From Phylloscopus collybita (lineage: Eukaryota; Chordata; Aves; Passeriformes; Phylloscopidae): 64,000 nt of DNA. The translations under genes and the position numbers were made by a program. Below are positions 14,166 through 24,300 of this stretch, in pieces. Position 1 is the first letter of the stretch, and each line of letters begins with the position of its first letter. The notes under the pieces were generated by a model, which worked only from the letters and a program-made list of their open reading frames with translations, was not told the origin of the DNA and made no database searches. The stretch lies in assembly GCA_027886175.1 (NCBI GenBank), contig JAJNNQ010000002.1, positions 5,336,001 to 5,400,000 on the forward strand, given 5' to 3'.

Positions 14166-14665
14166 TTCCGGCGCGGAAATTGGCAGCGATGTTTGGGATG
14201 GGCGTTTAGGGAAGCGCCAGGACCTCGCCAGGACAAACACGGCAGTGTCAAACTGAGCGCGTCCCCCAAAACAAAGGGAACAACCTCTGAACCCCCGAGG
14301 CTCCGCTAGACCTCACAGAGCAGGAGCTCTTTTGGTCACCTCCTGACGTTCCTTCGCCAAACGTGCCGCCCAGCTTTGCCCTATTACCGCTGCCATCAGC
14401 TATGCCATGGCAAGCTCCATCCTACTCAAAAATAACCCGCGGGGAGCGCAGCCAGCGCGGCAGCGGCGCTTCCCGGGAAGCGGCCGCCGGGGCCTCTCCC
14501 CGAGCGCAGCCCAGCCCGGCCCCGCACCCCAGGCACCCGCAGCGGCAGCGCGGGCCCCCCCCGCTCCCTGCGTGGGGCAGCGCTGCCCGGCCCGACCCGG
14601 CCCGGCGGGATCCCCGCCCGGGGCTGCGGGGAGCGCGGTGGCCCCCGGGGAGCGCCCGGCGGGGC

Positions 14666-14685
14666 GGGGGGGGGGGGGGGGGGGG
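14666..14685 (+). repeat. G20 homopolymer
   Basis: Twenty consecutive G on the plus strand, flanked by further G-rich runs. It lies about 740 bp into KMT2C intron 1, where the gene's sense strand reads C20. It is a strong quadruplex candidate and a likely sequencing weak spot, so the exact length may be unreliable. Confidence 0.85.
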
Positions 14686-14959
14686 AGTGCGCTGGGGCGG
14701 GCGCGCCCCCGGCGGGGAGAGGCCGCGGCGAAGGGAGAGCTGCCAGCGCCTGGGAACGGGCTCCCCCCCGCCATCCTCCGCCTCCTCCCTCCGTGTGTTT
14801 GTTGTGCTTCGGCACCGTCCCGCCGGCGCGTCCCTCCGTGCGGCGGCCGCTGACAGCTCCCCCCGCGCCGCCGAGAAACTCCTGCCTCAACTCCGCGTGT
14901 GCGCGGGGGGTGCGGGGGGGTCCTCCCCGGCAGCCGCCGGGAACCGTGTTTGCCTTCCC

Positions 14960-15300
14960 AAAAAGAGGAGGGGAGGGGAGGGGGGGCATAACAAGGGAAA
15001 GCGACGAGGAACTACCGTCAGCGCACAGGGAGTACCCAGGCGACGCTGAAGGCAGCCGAGCGTCCTGGCAAGGAACGGACCCAAAAAGAAGGGGGAAGGT
15101 GCGGAGGCAAGGGAAAAAGGAGGAAGAGGGTGAAAGGGGAAGAGCTAAAGAGAAACTCCGAAGAAGGTGGAGAAGAAAGGAATAGGGATGGTGAAAGAAG
15201 AGTGGAAAAGGGAGAGCAGGCGGAGGAAGACAAAGGTGAAAAAGGAGGAGGAGGAGGAGGGGAAAGTGCAAAGGGGAGAGGAGAAGAAAGAAGGGCCCTT
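14960..15300 (+). repeat. long asymmetric polypurine tract
   Basis: About 340 bp in which the plus strand is overwhelmingly A and G, densest from about 15080 to 15297. On the KMT2C sense strand this is a C/U-rich stretch starting about 125 nt after the exon 1 donor. Because stop codons are rare in GGA/GAA-type sequence, several frames stay open and give low-complexity Glu/Arg/Gly-rich translations. I do not regard these as proteins. Confidence 0.8.
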
Positions 15301-15423
15301 CTCAAAATGGCATTAGGCAGAGGGAGGGGGCGACGAGCAGCGAGTCTCCACTGACAGCTCTGCCTGCGCCTGGCCGCCTGCCCCGGCCCCTCTCTGCCTT
15401 GCACACACAAACGCTGAACTTAC

Positions 15424-15599
15424 TTCTTTCTGGCTCTCTGGAAAGGGGAAGCGCCATCTTTGCGAGGCCGGCCCCTAGGTCTTTTGTCTGTGGCTGCTGC
15501 TGCTGCTGCTGGGGGGGGAGCTCCAGGCTCGGGGGGCTGCTGCTGCTGCTGAGGCGGCTCCACCACCGCCACCACCAGACTCTTGTCCTCCGTTGACAT
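15424..15599 (-). CDS. KMT2C: KMT2C (MLL3) histone H3K4 methyltransferase, coding exon 1
   Basis: KMT2C is the very large nuclear catalytic subunit of the MLL3 COMPASS-like complex, which mono-methylates H3K4 at enhancers. This exon encodes its first 58 complete residues plus two bases of the next codon. It opens with MSTEDKSLV, passes through a Q5 run (codons 18-22), PPEPGAP, and an alanine-rich run (six Ala around residues 32-37). It then reaches TDKRPRGRPRKDGASPF and QRARK at the end. The GRPRK core (about residues 43-47) is the N-terminal AT-hook known in vertebrate KMT2C, and the downstream DGASPFQRARKK stretch is its conserved continuation. The frame meets a stop immediately after the exon, and a perfect GTAAGT donor sits at 15423-15418, leaving intron phase 2. 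The start has A at -3. The Q and A runs replace the proline-rich segment I recall in human and look like CAG/GCA slippage. The rest of the gene lies off the left edge. Confidence 0.95.
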
Positions 15600-15600
15600 C

Positions 15601-15627
15601 CTAGTCAGCAGGACGAGAGAGACACAT
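15601..15627 (-). CDS. putative 8-codon upstream ORF of KMT2C
   Basis: On the minus strand an ATG at 15627-15625 opens a frame encoding MCLSRPAD that ends with TAG at 15603-15601. A single G separates that stop from the KMT2C ATG. The uORF start context is weak (T at -3), so leaky scanning should often bypass it. When used, it would place a terminating ribosome directly on the main start, favouring re-initiation or delaying initiation. It matters only if the transcription start lies above about 15630, which the CpG island makes likely but does not prove. An overlapping longer frame (15871 down to 15605, 88 residues, low complexity) also ends before the main start. Confidence 0.5.
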   Translation of the reverse strand: MCLSRPAD

Positions 15628-15670
15628 GGATGATGATGATGAGGATGAAGATGAGGATGGTGATGGGGAT
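15626..15670 (+). repeat. GAT/GAG-type trinucleotide repeat in KMT2C 5' leader
   Basis: An imperfect GAT run, GATGATGATGAT followed by GAG/GAA/GGT variants, sits 27-70 bp upstream of the KMT2C ATG. The sense leader would therefore carry ATC/CTC repeats. The plus-strand translation is an acidic Asp/Glu run caused by the repeat. Confidence 0.8.
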
Positions 15671-18584
15671 CCCGATGCTCCTCCTGCTCCCGCGGCTCCT
15701 CTCCTCCTCACCTCCGCCTCCTCCACCTCCGCCTCGCATCGCTGGCCTCAGCCGCCGCCGACCAGCACAGGTAGCAGGGGGAGCAGCATGGGGAGAGCAG
15801 GAGGAGGAGGGGAGGGGGGGGCGAAGAGAAAGCGCAGAGGACGGAAGGAAGGGTCTCACACACAATAACACCCTCCCCGGGCTCGGCGGGGTCTGTCGGG
15901 GCTGGGGGAGGTGAAGAGAGCGAGCGAGAGAGACGCGGCTGGTCCCGCCGCTGGGCGCCCCCGCTCAGAGGCCCCGGGCGCTGGCGGCGGCTCCGGCTGC
16001 TGCGCTGCCCGGCTGCGGCGGCCGCCGCTTCATTGTACCCTGGCCCTGCGCCCTCCCCCCGCGCAGAGCCCCCGGGGGCGGAGGAGGAGCGGGCGGCGGC
16101 GGCGGAGGCGGCGGGGGCCGAGGCCGAGCGGAGGAAGTTTTGACAGCTCCAGCTGTTGTGTGTGTCGAGGGGCTGAGTCCGGCCGGGCTCCGCGTCCCCT
16201 TCCCAGCCGGGCCGGGAGCAGGAAGTTTAACTTTGGGGAAAGAAGGAGGAGGAAGGGTGAAAAAGGGGGAGGAGGAAGGGGGAGGAGGAGGCGGCGCCCT
16301 GCCCCCTCCCCGCGGGGTGGAGAAGGGATCCCGGCGCTGCCCTGGTGTGTAACCCCCCCCTCCCCGACTCCCTTCCCCCCCGCCAGTGCGACACATAGAC
16401 ACAGCGACCGCCCGCCCTCCTCCTCCTCCCCTGCCGCGGCCCCACACTGCGCCTGCCCCGCCCGCCCACCGCCCGTCCCCCGGCGCAGACACCCATCCGC
16501 CGCCTCGCTGACCTCACGGGCTGGGCTGGGGCCGCGCCGGGCTGCGGGGAAACCGCGGAGCGGGGCCCGGACGGGACGCGGCGCCACGGGGTGCTCCGCG
16601 CACCCCACCCCGCACCGCGCCCCGGCCGCTGCCCCAGCGCTCCCCCACCCTTTCCCCGCCCTTGTTATTTCTTTTTATCTATTTCCCCGTGGAAAAGGAA
16701 AAGCCCCTTTTGGAGGCGAGCGGCAGATCCCCGCACACGGGCTGCGCTCCGCAGGACGCGGCTCTGGGGGCAGCGCTCGGTGCCCGCCCCGGCGGCGCTC
16801 GCTCCCCCCGTGCCCCGCGGAGCCCCCGGGGAGGCGGCTGGAGCCCGGCGGAGGGAGCGCTCCCCCTTCCCCCCGCCGCGCGTCTGCGGCTTGGGGCGGT
16901 GCATGCGGGGGGAGCCGCGGGCGCCCCGGGGGATGGGAAGGAGGGAGGGAGCAGAGTTCAGCGCTGTGTGCGAGAGAGACAAAGTCTGGGGAGCGTGGCC
17001 GCTTTCCAGCAGCTCCGGCTGGAACAGCTGCGGGCGCTCGGGGCGGGGGGGTGCTCCCCGGGCAGGGGCCCGGCTGGCTGGCTGCCTGCCCGCCCGGCTG
17101 CGGGGCGGGGTTAAGCCTCATTACACGGGATTTAACGTGTCCCGGAGGCCAGCGGGGACTCGGGCTCCGAGGGGAGGCGTGGGACCGCCGCGGCCTCGCA
17201 GCCGGAGAAAAGTCCGGCAACGGGGCGAGGAAGCGGCCGCGCCCCCGGACTTTCCTCCCGGGCGCTGCCCCGCCGCGCTCCGCTGCCCGCGGCGGGAGCG
17301 GCTCTAGCGGAGCGCGGCCGCCGGGCCCCCGCACCGGGCACCGCCCCAAGGGCACCCCTGAGCCGCCCCCCGCGGGGCCTCAGCTCGGCCGTCCCTCCCT
17401 CCTTCCTTCTTTCCCTCCTTCCCGCGGCCGGAGCTGCGGGTGTGGAGGGAGCGGGTCGGGGCGCGGATGCTGAATCATGAAACGGGGCGCACGGACGGAA
17501 GAGCAGCGCGGTGACTCGTGCTTGGCGGGCGGGTTCGGGAACTTCGCCGGACTTGCAGGCGTGGTGGGGAGCGGTAGCCCGAAGGGTGCGAATAAACACA
17601 TCCCGAGAGCCCCGCACGGAGCGTGTTTCCAGCGGCTTTTTAGGTTTCTCTTTGAATCCCAGTTGATAAAATGGCCTGGGGTATCACACAGGTACAAAGA
17701 GGGAAGGAGGGGCTGATGTTGGTCGCTATTTTTTTTAAAGTAAAAATAAACACAAAGCATTCCAGATCCTTACGCTGCTTTTCCTTCCCCAGTTTTTCAC
17801 TTGTCAGCGATTTAATACAAATTTAATACAAAATTAAATGGTATGCTGTGGCAAATACTTTTGCTGGCCTGTTTTCTTCAGAACCATTTTGTAACATAAA
17901 GCCTTTGTTGATTCCTTTTCTAGGTTTGTGAGTAATTAAAGTAGACCTTTGTGACATTTTCATGTATGAAATACAATAGAAAGTAACACATTTGTCTCCA
18001 CTTAAATACATATAAAATTATATAGAGCCATCCCTATTGTTCAACCATGCAAGGAGAACAGCTGGATTGATTGTTGGTATGGCTTTCTTGGCCCTATCAC
18101 TGAAAATGTACTCATTTATGCCAATTAAAAAAATACATCCCGGGTTAAATGTTTGTGTTACGAAGTCTGCAAATGACACCATGGGTATACTGCTCATACA
18201 GTTTCAGATATGGGATCTTAATGTGTTTACATGTTGTCTGGCAGAAGAAAGTGCCTTTGAATTTTGTTAACTCAGGCAAGTTAGTGTAATTTAACTGAAA
18301 ACATTTAATGCTATACAGGCCTAGGCTTGGGTGGAGTAGAGAGAAAAAGGGCAGGGAGAGGGAAGGAAAAGGCCACCGCCTCTGCACAGCGGGATCGCTG
18401 GTGTGGCACGTGCTGGAGTTGCCAGGTTGCCATCTGGTCTACTGAAAAAATGGAAAAATGGCCATCTCCTGAAACACCGGCTGTGCGCGCGCGGAGCCTG
18501 TGCACATGCGCCACGGCTTGGGTGAGCCTCGGATGTGTCAGAGCCACTCTGCATGTGCAGATTGATTGGGGCTGCGGCACGTGA

Positions 18585-18990
18585 GCACACCGTGGGCTGA
18601 CATCCACGGCTCGGTGTGTGGGGAATGGCTGCCAGGCACACCGTGGGTTAACATCCACGGCTTGGTGTGTGGGGAATGGCTGCCACGCACACCGTGGGTT
18701 AACATCCACGGCTCAGTGTGTGGGGAATGGCTGCCACGCACACCGTGGGCTGACATCCACGGCCTGGTGTGTGGGGAATGGCTGCCACACACACCGTGGG
18801 CTGACATCTACGGCCTGGTGTGTGGGGAATGGCTGCCACACACACCGTGGGCTGACATCTACGGCCTGGTGTGTGGGGAATGGCTGCCACGCACACCGTG
18901 GGCTGACATCCACGGCTCTGTGTGTGGGGAATGGCTGCCACGCACACCGTGGGCTGACACCACGGCCTGGTGTGTGGGGAATGGCTGCCA
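18585..18990 (+). repeat. 51-bp minisatellite, eight copies
   Basis: Eight head-to-tail copies of a 51-bp unit begin GCACACCGTGGG and end GGGGAATGGCTGCCA(C). Copies differ by a few substitutions (GGGCTGACAT versus GGGTTAACAT; CCACGG versus CTACGG), and the last lacks one base. Each unit contains CCGTGG and CCACGG separated by eight bases, with CACAC and GTGTG outside, so a bulged hairpin can form. Because 51 is a multiple of three, five of six frames stay open, giving 100-160 residue periodic translations (17-residue unit such as TPWADIHGSVCGEWLPR). These are artefacts of the repeat, not a protein family I recognise. Confidence 0.95.
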
Positions 18991-20751
18991 TGTCCCATGG
19001 CACAAACGTGTCCGGTGAAATCACCGGGTTCGCTTGTCCGTGTGTGGTTCATCCAGTCCTCCCATGGAAATGGTTTTTTTTATATACGTTTAGATCACTT
19101 GTGAGTGGTTGAGCTTTGAGATGTGTCTCTTACATAAAAATGCATAATTGAAAATTTTTTTCTCCTTTTGTTTTTGTTAACACATTAATTATACATATAC
19201 GTATCTAACGATATAAAATGGGAGTGGAGGCAGGACTAAGTCAGCGTTGGTGTAGTGTGGTCTAGCACAGGAGCGAATTAGGGACTTAGCCTGTGAGTTC
19301 TGCTGCTGTGCCTTATCTCCTTACGTGTCCAAACACAGCTGGGCAGGTCTGTGCTGTGAAGGGCTGCAGCCGCTGCTGTGGCAATCAAAGGTGTGAAGAG
19401 CTGTGTAGGACTGAGGGAGACTCCTGAGCAGGAACCTGAAGCGGAGATGGAATTGTAGGCAACTATTTGCTGGCGTTATCTGTCACTCGGAGAAGGCAGA
19501 GGGACGAGCTGGGAGACGTGTCACCACACATAAATCCAGTGTGGGAGTGCTTTGTTGATTCAGGATATTTGAACAGTTCTGTCAGGAAAATTTTTATGTT
19601 TATACCTTGGCCACACTAACCACCTATTATAAATTATCGCTGTCTGGAAAACACACGTTTTTACAGCAAATATGTAATATTGAATGAACAGGTTGTCTGC
19701 TTTCCTGAATATTAAGAGATCCTCTAGTGGATTGTAAACTAACTCAGGTGAGCTGACACACCTGCTTTTTTTTTAACTTTCAAGGGCAAGCAGCATTGAA
19801 ACTTTCAACTAGAATTTTACATTCTAGCCTTCCTTAAAATAAATATTTCCGTAGTTTTGGAATTGTTTCTGAAATGTGAGACCCTTGCAGTACTGATTAA
19901 ACAAGGCATGCTAGTTGTTTTAACTTCAAAACATCTTAAATTGTCCCAATGTGCTTAATAACAAATACTATCATAACAGAAAAAGTTGAAGACAGGACGT
20001 TGTCTTAAATCAGCTAATTAAGGAAAATGATCCTGTTACAATTAAAGGAAAATGACAACTGGAATGCAAATATCATTTTGCCTTTATACAACTAAAGTGG
20101 TATCTGGAACATAAATAATAAGAAAATTATTCTGGATTCTATCAGGAGTGGGATCCAGACACTTTTTTATGACATTAATTCAGAACCCTGCCAGTTTAAT
20201 GATCATTCATCACTCTACATAAAGCAAATAAAAGTTCAATTTTTGTTCTCTTTACCCTTGTGTTCCCATTGCAGGAAAGTCCACGTTATCACAAAGGCTG
20301 CATTTAAGCTACATAGGCAACATGGTAACATTTCAGATGTTCAGTATATTGACCCACCTTGTCTTACCCTGTGCTACATTGACAATTGACTGTGTTCAAC
20401 ATCTGCTGACTTCAGTGTGCTGCTCTGAAAACTGCGGAGAGTTCGGTGCTGCTGCACATTCCATATGGTTCTCCTTGTAGCAAACTTTGGGATGAAGGGG
20501 CAGGGGCAGCTGAGTGCAGCAACCACATCAGCCGCCCGTGATATTTGTTTTACATCTGCATTTATATTCACCCAAGTAGTTCAGAAATAACCAAATTACT
20601 GGATTTTTTTTTCAGTAATAAAAAACCAAGCCCAAGATAATTTAAAAGAGTTCTAGACAAAGCCTAAATCAAGTGACAAAATCAGGATTACATCATACAA
20701 ATACGTGACTTCTAGTTAATTTGTACTAAACTTGGCAGGGCTACAAAAAAT

Positions 20752-20781
20752 GTTAGCATATGCTAATTGTCGTATGCTAAC
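20752..20781. repeat. palindrome TTAGCATATGCTAA plus matching inverted half
   Basis: TTAGCATATGCTAA at 20753-20766 is a perfect 14-bp palindrome. The segment GTTAGCATA at 20752-20760 is also exactly reverse-complemented by TATGCTAAC at 20773-20781, so three related half-sites lie within 30 bp. ATGCTAAT resembles a POU/octamer half-site. A binding role is inference only. Confidence 0.7.
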
Positions 20782-21270
20782 CAATGTGTTGTGGAAGCCT
20801 AGTTTTAAACTTGAAATGTTTGTTTCTTCTTTTCATCGGTTTTGCTTACTTGTCACCTCGTGGATCTGCCTTACTTCAGGCAGCAGCACAGCCTGGGTAG
20901 TGGCTATGACACACACACCCTTCCTTGAGCAGCAGGGGCTTTCCCAGCAGTTTGGGGAGATGCTTTTTGCTGCCATGGTGGGGGAAAAGCCTCGCTTCTC
21001 GTCCTGAGCAGCATCCCCAGACAGCTGAGAATTCCAGTTATCGGGGGCTCTGGAGCTGTGCACACGGTGTGGAGGTCCAGTTTGCCTGGAATCCATCTAA
21101 CTGCTCTCTTTGGAGGCATTCACAGTCCGTGAGGAAAAAACATTTCATTCTGGTTCAGGTTTTTTCACCTGCACCTCTCTGTGAAATATCCTGACTTCTG
21201 TTAGACAGCAGCTGCCCCCCACATGAATGGATCCAGAGTTTTTAGGAACATGGGGCTAACACAGGCTGGG

Positions 21271-21361
21271 CTCCCCATCCCTTCCTGCTCCCCATCCCTT
21301 CCTGTTCCCCATCTCTGCCTGCTCCCCATCCTTCCTGCTCCCCATCCCTGCCTGCTCCCCC
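21271..21361 (+). repeat. 17-bp tandem repeat, about five copies
   Basis: The unit CTCCCCATCCCTTCCTG is repeated at 21271, 21288, 21305, 21322 (16 bp) and 21338, with a partial copy after. The minus-strand reading gives a periodic Gly/Arg/Met/Glu peptide that is repeat-derived. Confidence 0.9.
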
Positions 21362-24300
21362 CTGACCAGTTCAGTGAGTGCTGAAGGCAGTGGTGCCCAC
21401 GCTGTGAAGGATGTGCTCACACCTTTACACCTCAGCCTCACCAAACCCTAAGGCCTTTTCATCATATTAAGCTCCTTTGACTGGGCTAATGTGACTGAGA
21501 AACACACCTTTTTTTATCCATTAAGATGAGGCCAAAAATGTTAAGTGCTCAAGATGCAAGCCCCTAGGGCTTGTCTATATATCGAGTTATTACACGTGGA
21601 GGCTTTTATCTTCATAAAAAAATGTTCTTTTTGTGCACGCCAGAGTGTGAATTTAAAACCAGTGGTTGTAGTATAGCCCTCATGCAGACTCACTCATCCT
21701 GGCATCTTCTGGCTTTTTTTTTTTCCTTCTATTTTTTTTTTTTTTTTTAGATTAAGTCTAACTTCTTTAATTCATTTAGGTGAAATCAAAACAAAAGGTA
21801 CTCAGAGTGAGTTTGTCCACATAAGGAATTATGCTTACCTGCCTCTGGTAGTAGTACTAATAATACCTTCCTATATGGAGAAGCTTTGTCTATTAGGAAT
21901 GTTGATTTTGGACATGTTTGCACTTACTTGCATTTGAAGCATCCTATTTTTACAAGTGGTAGCTGAGGCACTTTACTGAAATTCATTAAGGTATTCCAAA
22001 CTGAGCCCATGATCCTGGGGATGCTAAATTAGGCAGATAAATAACTAGATGCATAAATAGGTTCACTGAAGACAACTACCCCCTGAATAAAGTTTGTTCT
22101 GTCTTTAAACAGTTGCAGAAATGCTTAAATTCTTCCTAAACTTGCAATTTATGTAATTTTTTTCTGAGAAGAAAATGAACTGTGCTATGTTATGCTGTAT
22201 TTTTTAGCCTCCCTGTGAAGTCACATAGAGTATGTACAAGTTACTTAGGAACTTCTGTTCCATTCTTTGTGAATTCCTGTCTGGTTTACACATTTATGAA
22301 ACAGTAACTTTATAGACTTCAGTATTCTTTTATTTATCTATGTGGTGGCAGGCAGCAGAGAAATAATATTTTGTGACATACTATTAATTGTGTGAGGGCT
22401 TTAAAAAGGTAGAATGCTAATAATTTGAGGAAAATCAAATTAGTACCTGAAAGCAGTGCATGCCAAACAATGCAGATAGATGGAAAAACCCCAGAGCCAG
22501 CAGCAAGAACCCAGGGCAGTAGCTGGCCCCTTTGTGTGCACCTCTGGGGAAAGACAATAGATTGCTGTGAAGTTGGGACTTTATCATGCAGAAAGTTAAA
22601 TAAATGTCTGAGCAGTGTTTGCTGTTTGCAGGAGTGGTGAGTTACACTCAGATTACTTAACAGAAATAATATGAACCTGGCCATGAAATGGGGGAAAGGA
22701 TTTGTTTGTGTGCAGTCATATATTGGGGTTTTATTCTGTGTTCTGCACAGCACCTCATGCACAGGGGTCGTGGTTCCTTATCTGAGATCCTGGGTGCTAG
22801 GATAATAGGAATTTAAATACTCTTTGTGGAAGTAAGCTTGCCATGGGCTGCCAGTTTTGCAAGGAAATAATCTCTGTCCCACCATGGGCTGACCTCACAT
22901 TCTGCAGAGTTGTTATGATGTGGGAGAGGCCATGGGTTGTAGAGAGGTGAACACCTGGACACAGGTGCCCCATCCTGTTTACAGCTGTTTGCTTCAGCAA
23001 CATTGTGTGTCTGAGTAAGAAGGGCAGCATTTGGCCTTTGGTTTTTGGAGTTAATTGCAGACATGCAATTAATGGGGACATGTCACATACATGGGTTTCC
23101 AGAACAGAATTCAGTCCTTCACTTCTTTAATAACTAATTTTTTTTAACCAATTAGCTGCATACCCCTGTGGAAACAATAGCAGAGCCTTCACAGCCAAGA
23201 CTATGGTGAGATTCTAAATTACATATATAATAAAGGTTGTGCATGTGTTTTCTGGCTGAGAACCATGTTATATTTCACCCTCAAGCAAAAATTTTATCCA
23301 AGCTGTAGTCCCTCAACAAAAACACACTTTTTAATGAAAGTCCTGACACCACCTTAATTACAGTGCAGCAAACATTACCTTCATAATCCCATTTCATCCT
23401 TAGGCAAGGAGAGCATCCCTGGGGGCCTAGCTGCTAGTGACCAGTTTTACAGAAACAACCTTTTCCCCAGTGCATTTTTTAATTTAACCTGTGCTGTGCT
23501 GCTCGGGGGGAAGACGCATGTGGAGCTGCTCATGCTCATCTCCCCATGCTCCTTGCAGCCCTCCTGGCACTCCTGGAGGATCAGCCAGCCCTGGCCCTGG
23601 AGGATCAAGCAGTACGCAGGGATGCCCAGCCTGCAGCCACCTCTTTGGCTTCCCCACACTTTTCCCTGTCTGCCATGGGAGCCCAGCAGGAGTCAGGGTT
23701 CATGTCCAGCACCTTTGTACCACGGGGGTTTTGCTCTGGCACTTCCCAGCCTCACCCAGGCTGTCACTCTGGTTTATCCCAGTGCCCAGAGACAATCCTC
23801 CCTTTTTTTGCTGGCCACCACACTTCAGTAAAATCCTTGCTTTGGAGCCGGTGGTGCAGGGGGGAAGGCTCTCCCAGGGGCAGCCCTAATCCAGGTGGCT
23901 GAGGACAGAGCTGTTTGGAAAGCAGGGCTGTGCCATGCCCAGCAGTGATGTGCTCATTTGAAGCAGCCTTCAGTGTCTCCAGGCTTTCCCAGTGTTTGGG
24001 TGGTAAGTAAAATGTGATTACTTTTTCATTGCCATGTCAATTCAGTGCATAGATTTCATGTGGGAACTGCAATATTGACAGGGCAAGTTTGCAAGGCTGT
24101 GTGAAGCTGGGATATTTTCCTACCAGAAATTCCTACCAGAATATGTATATGTACATGTATAAACACAAGGGGTAATACTTGTGGTTCTTACATTTTTTTT
24201 CTTCTGCCTTCTTAAATCAAAGTAATAAATCTGTATGATCAAAAGAGTTAGAATAATCAATCTCTCCAAATTGATCTGAAAATCCTAGTTAAAGGCTAGA

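Larger units (their letters stand above)
1..15423 (-). other. KMT2C: KMT2C intron 1 (5' portion)
   Basis: This is non-coding sequence directly downstream, in minus-strand sense, of the KMT2C first-exon splice donor. The donor GTAAGT occupies 15423 down to 15418. I looked on the minus strand for the next conserved KMT2C exon, the region after the N-terminal AT-hook, and saw no frame resembling it. The intron therefore runs off the left edge. It holds CR1 fragments near 2.6, 3.5 and 14.1 kb, a polyA tract at 4.16 kb, perfect inverted repeats at 1.5 and 10.0 kb, and a GC-rich patch near 8.9-9.2 kb. Apart from these I see nothing in the AT-rich remainder. A long first intron is usual for KMT2C in vertebrates. 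Confidence 0.8.
14140..17650. promoter_or_regulatory. KMT2C: CpG island and promoter region of KMT2C
   Basis: From about 14.4 to 17.5 kb the sequence is extremely GC- and CpG-rich, in contrast to the AT-rich flanks. It surrounds the KMT2C first coding exon, and the upstream half (15.6-17.6 kb) is where minus-strand transcription should start. Visible candidate elements include ETS-type GGAAG cores at about 16132 and 16220, an E-box CAGCTG at about 16150, a CRE-like TGACCTCACG near 16511, and TGCTGAATCAT (AP-1/MARE-like) near 17468. No TATA box stands out, as usual for CpG-island promoters. The plus strand contains long GC-driven frames without recognisable domains. Divergent non-coding transcription is possible but not shown. 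Confidence 0.88.

Noticed and set aside
14426..15271. 281-codon minus-strand frame overlapping the purine tract
   Set aside because: It lies in KMT2C intron 1 and its Leu/Ser/Pro-rich start comes from the polypyrimidine strand. No conserved residues are seen.
15626..15868. 80-codon plus-strand frame with acidic start and basic end
   Set aside because: The acidic run is the GAT repeat and the rest is GC-driven. It is antisense to the KMT2C leader with no support for expression.
15911..17473. 520-codon open frame on the plus strand in the CpG island
   Set aside because: Composition is Arg/Pro/Gly/Ala/Ser only, no domain is recognisable, and other frames are open at the same place. Stop codons are rare in GC-rich DNA, so this is expected by chance.
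18566..19112. Periodic 100-164 residue proteins on both strands
   Set aside because: All derive from the 51-bp minisatellite, whose length is divisible by three. Open periodic frames on both strands are the signature of a tandem repeat, not of a gene.
22334..22762. 142-codon minus-strand frame rich in hydrophobic residues
   Set aside because: No recognisable domain, AT-rich context, and no regulatory context. Most likely chance.
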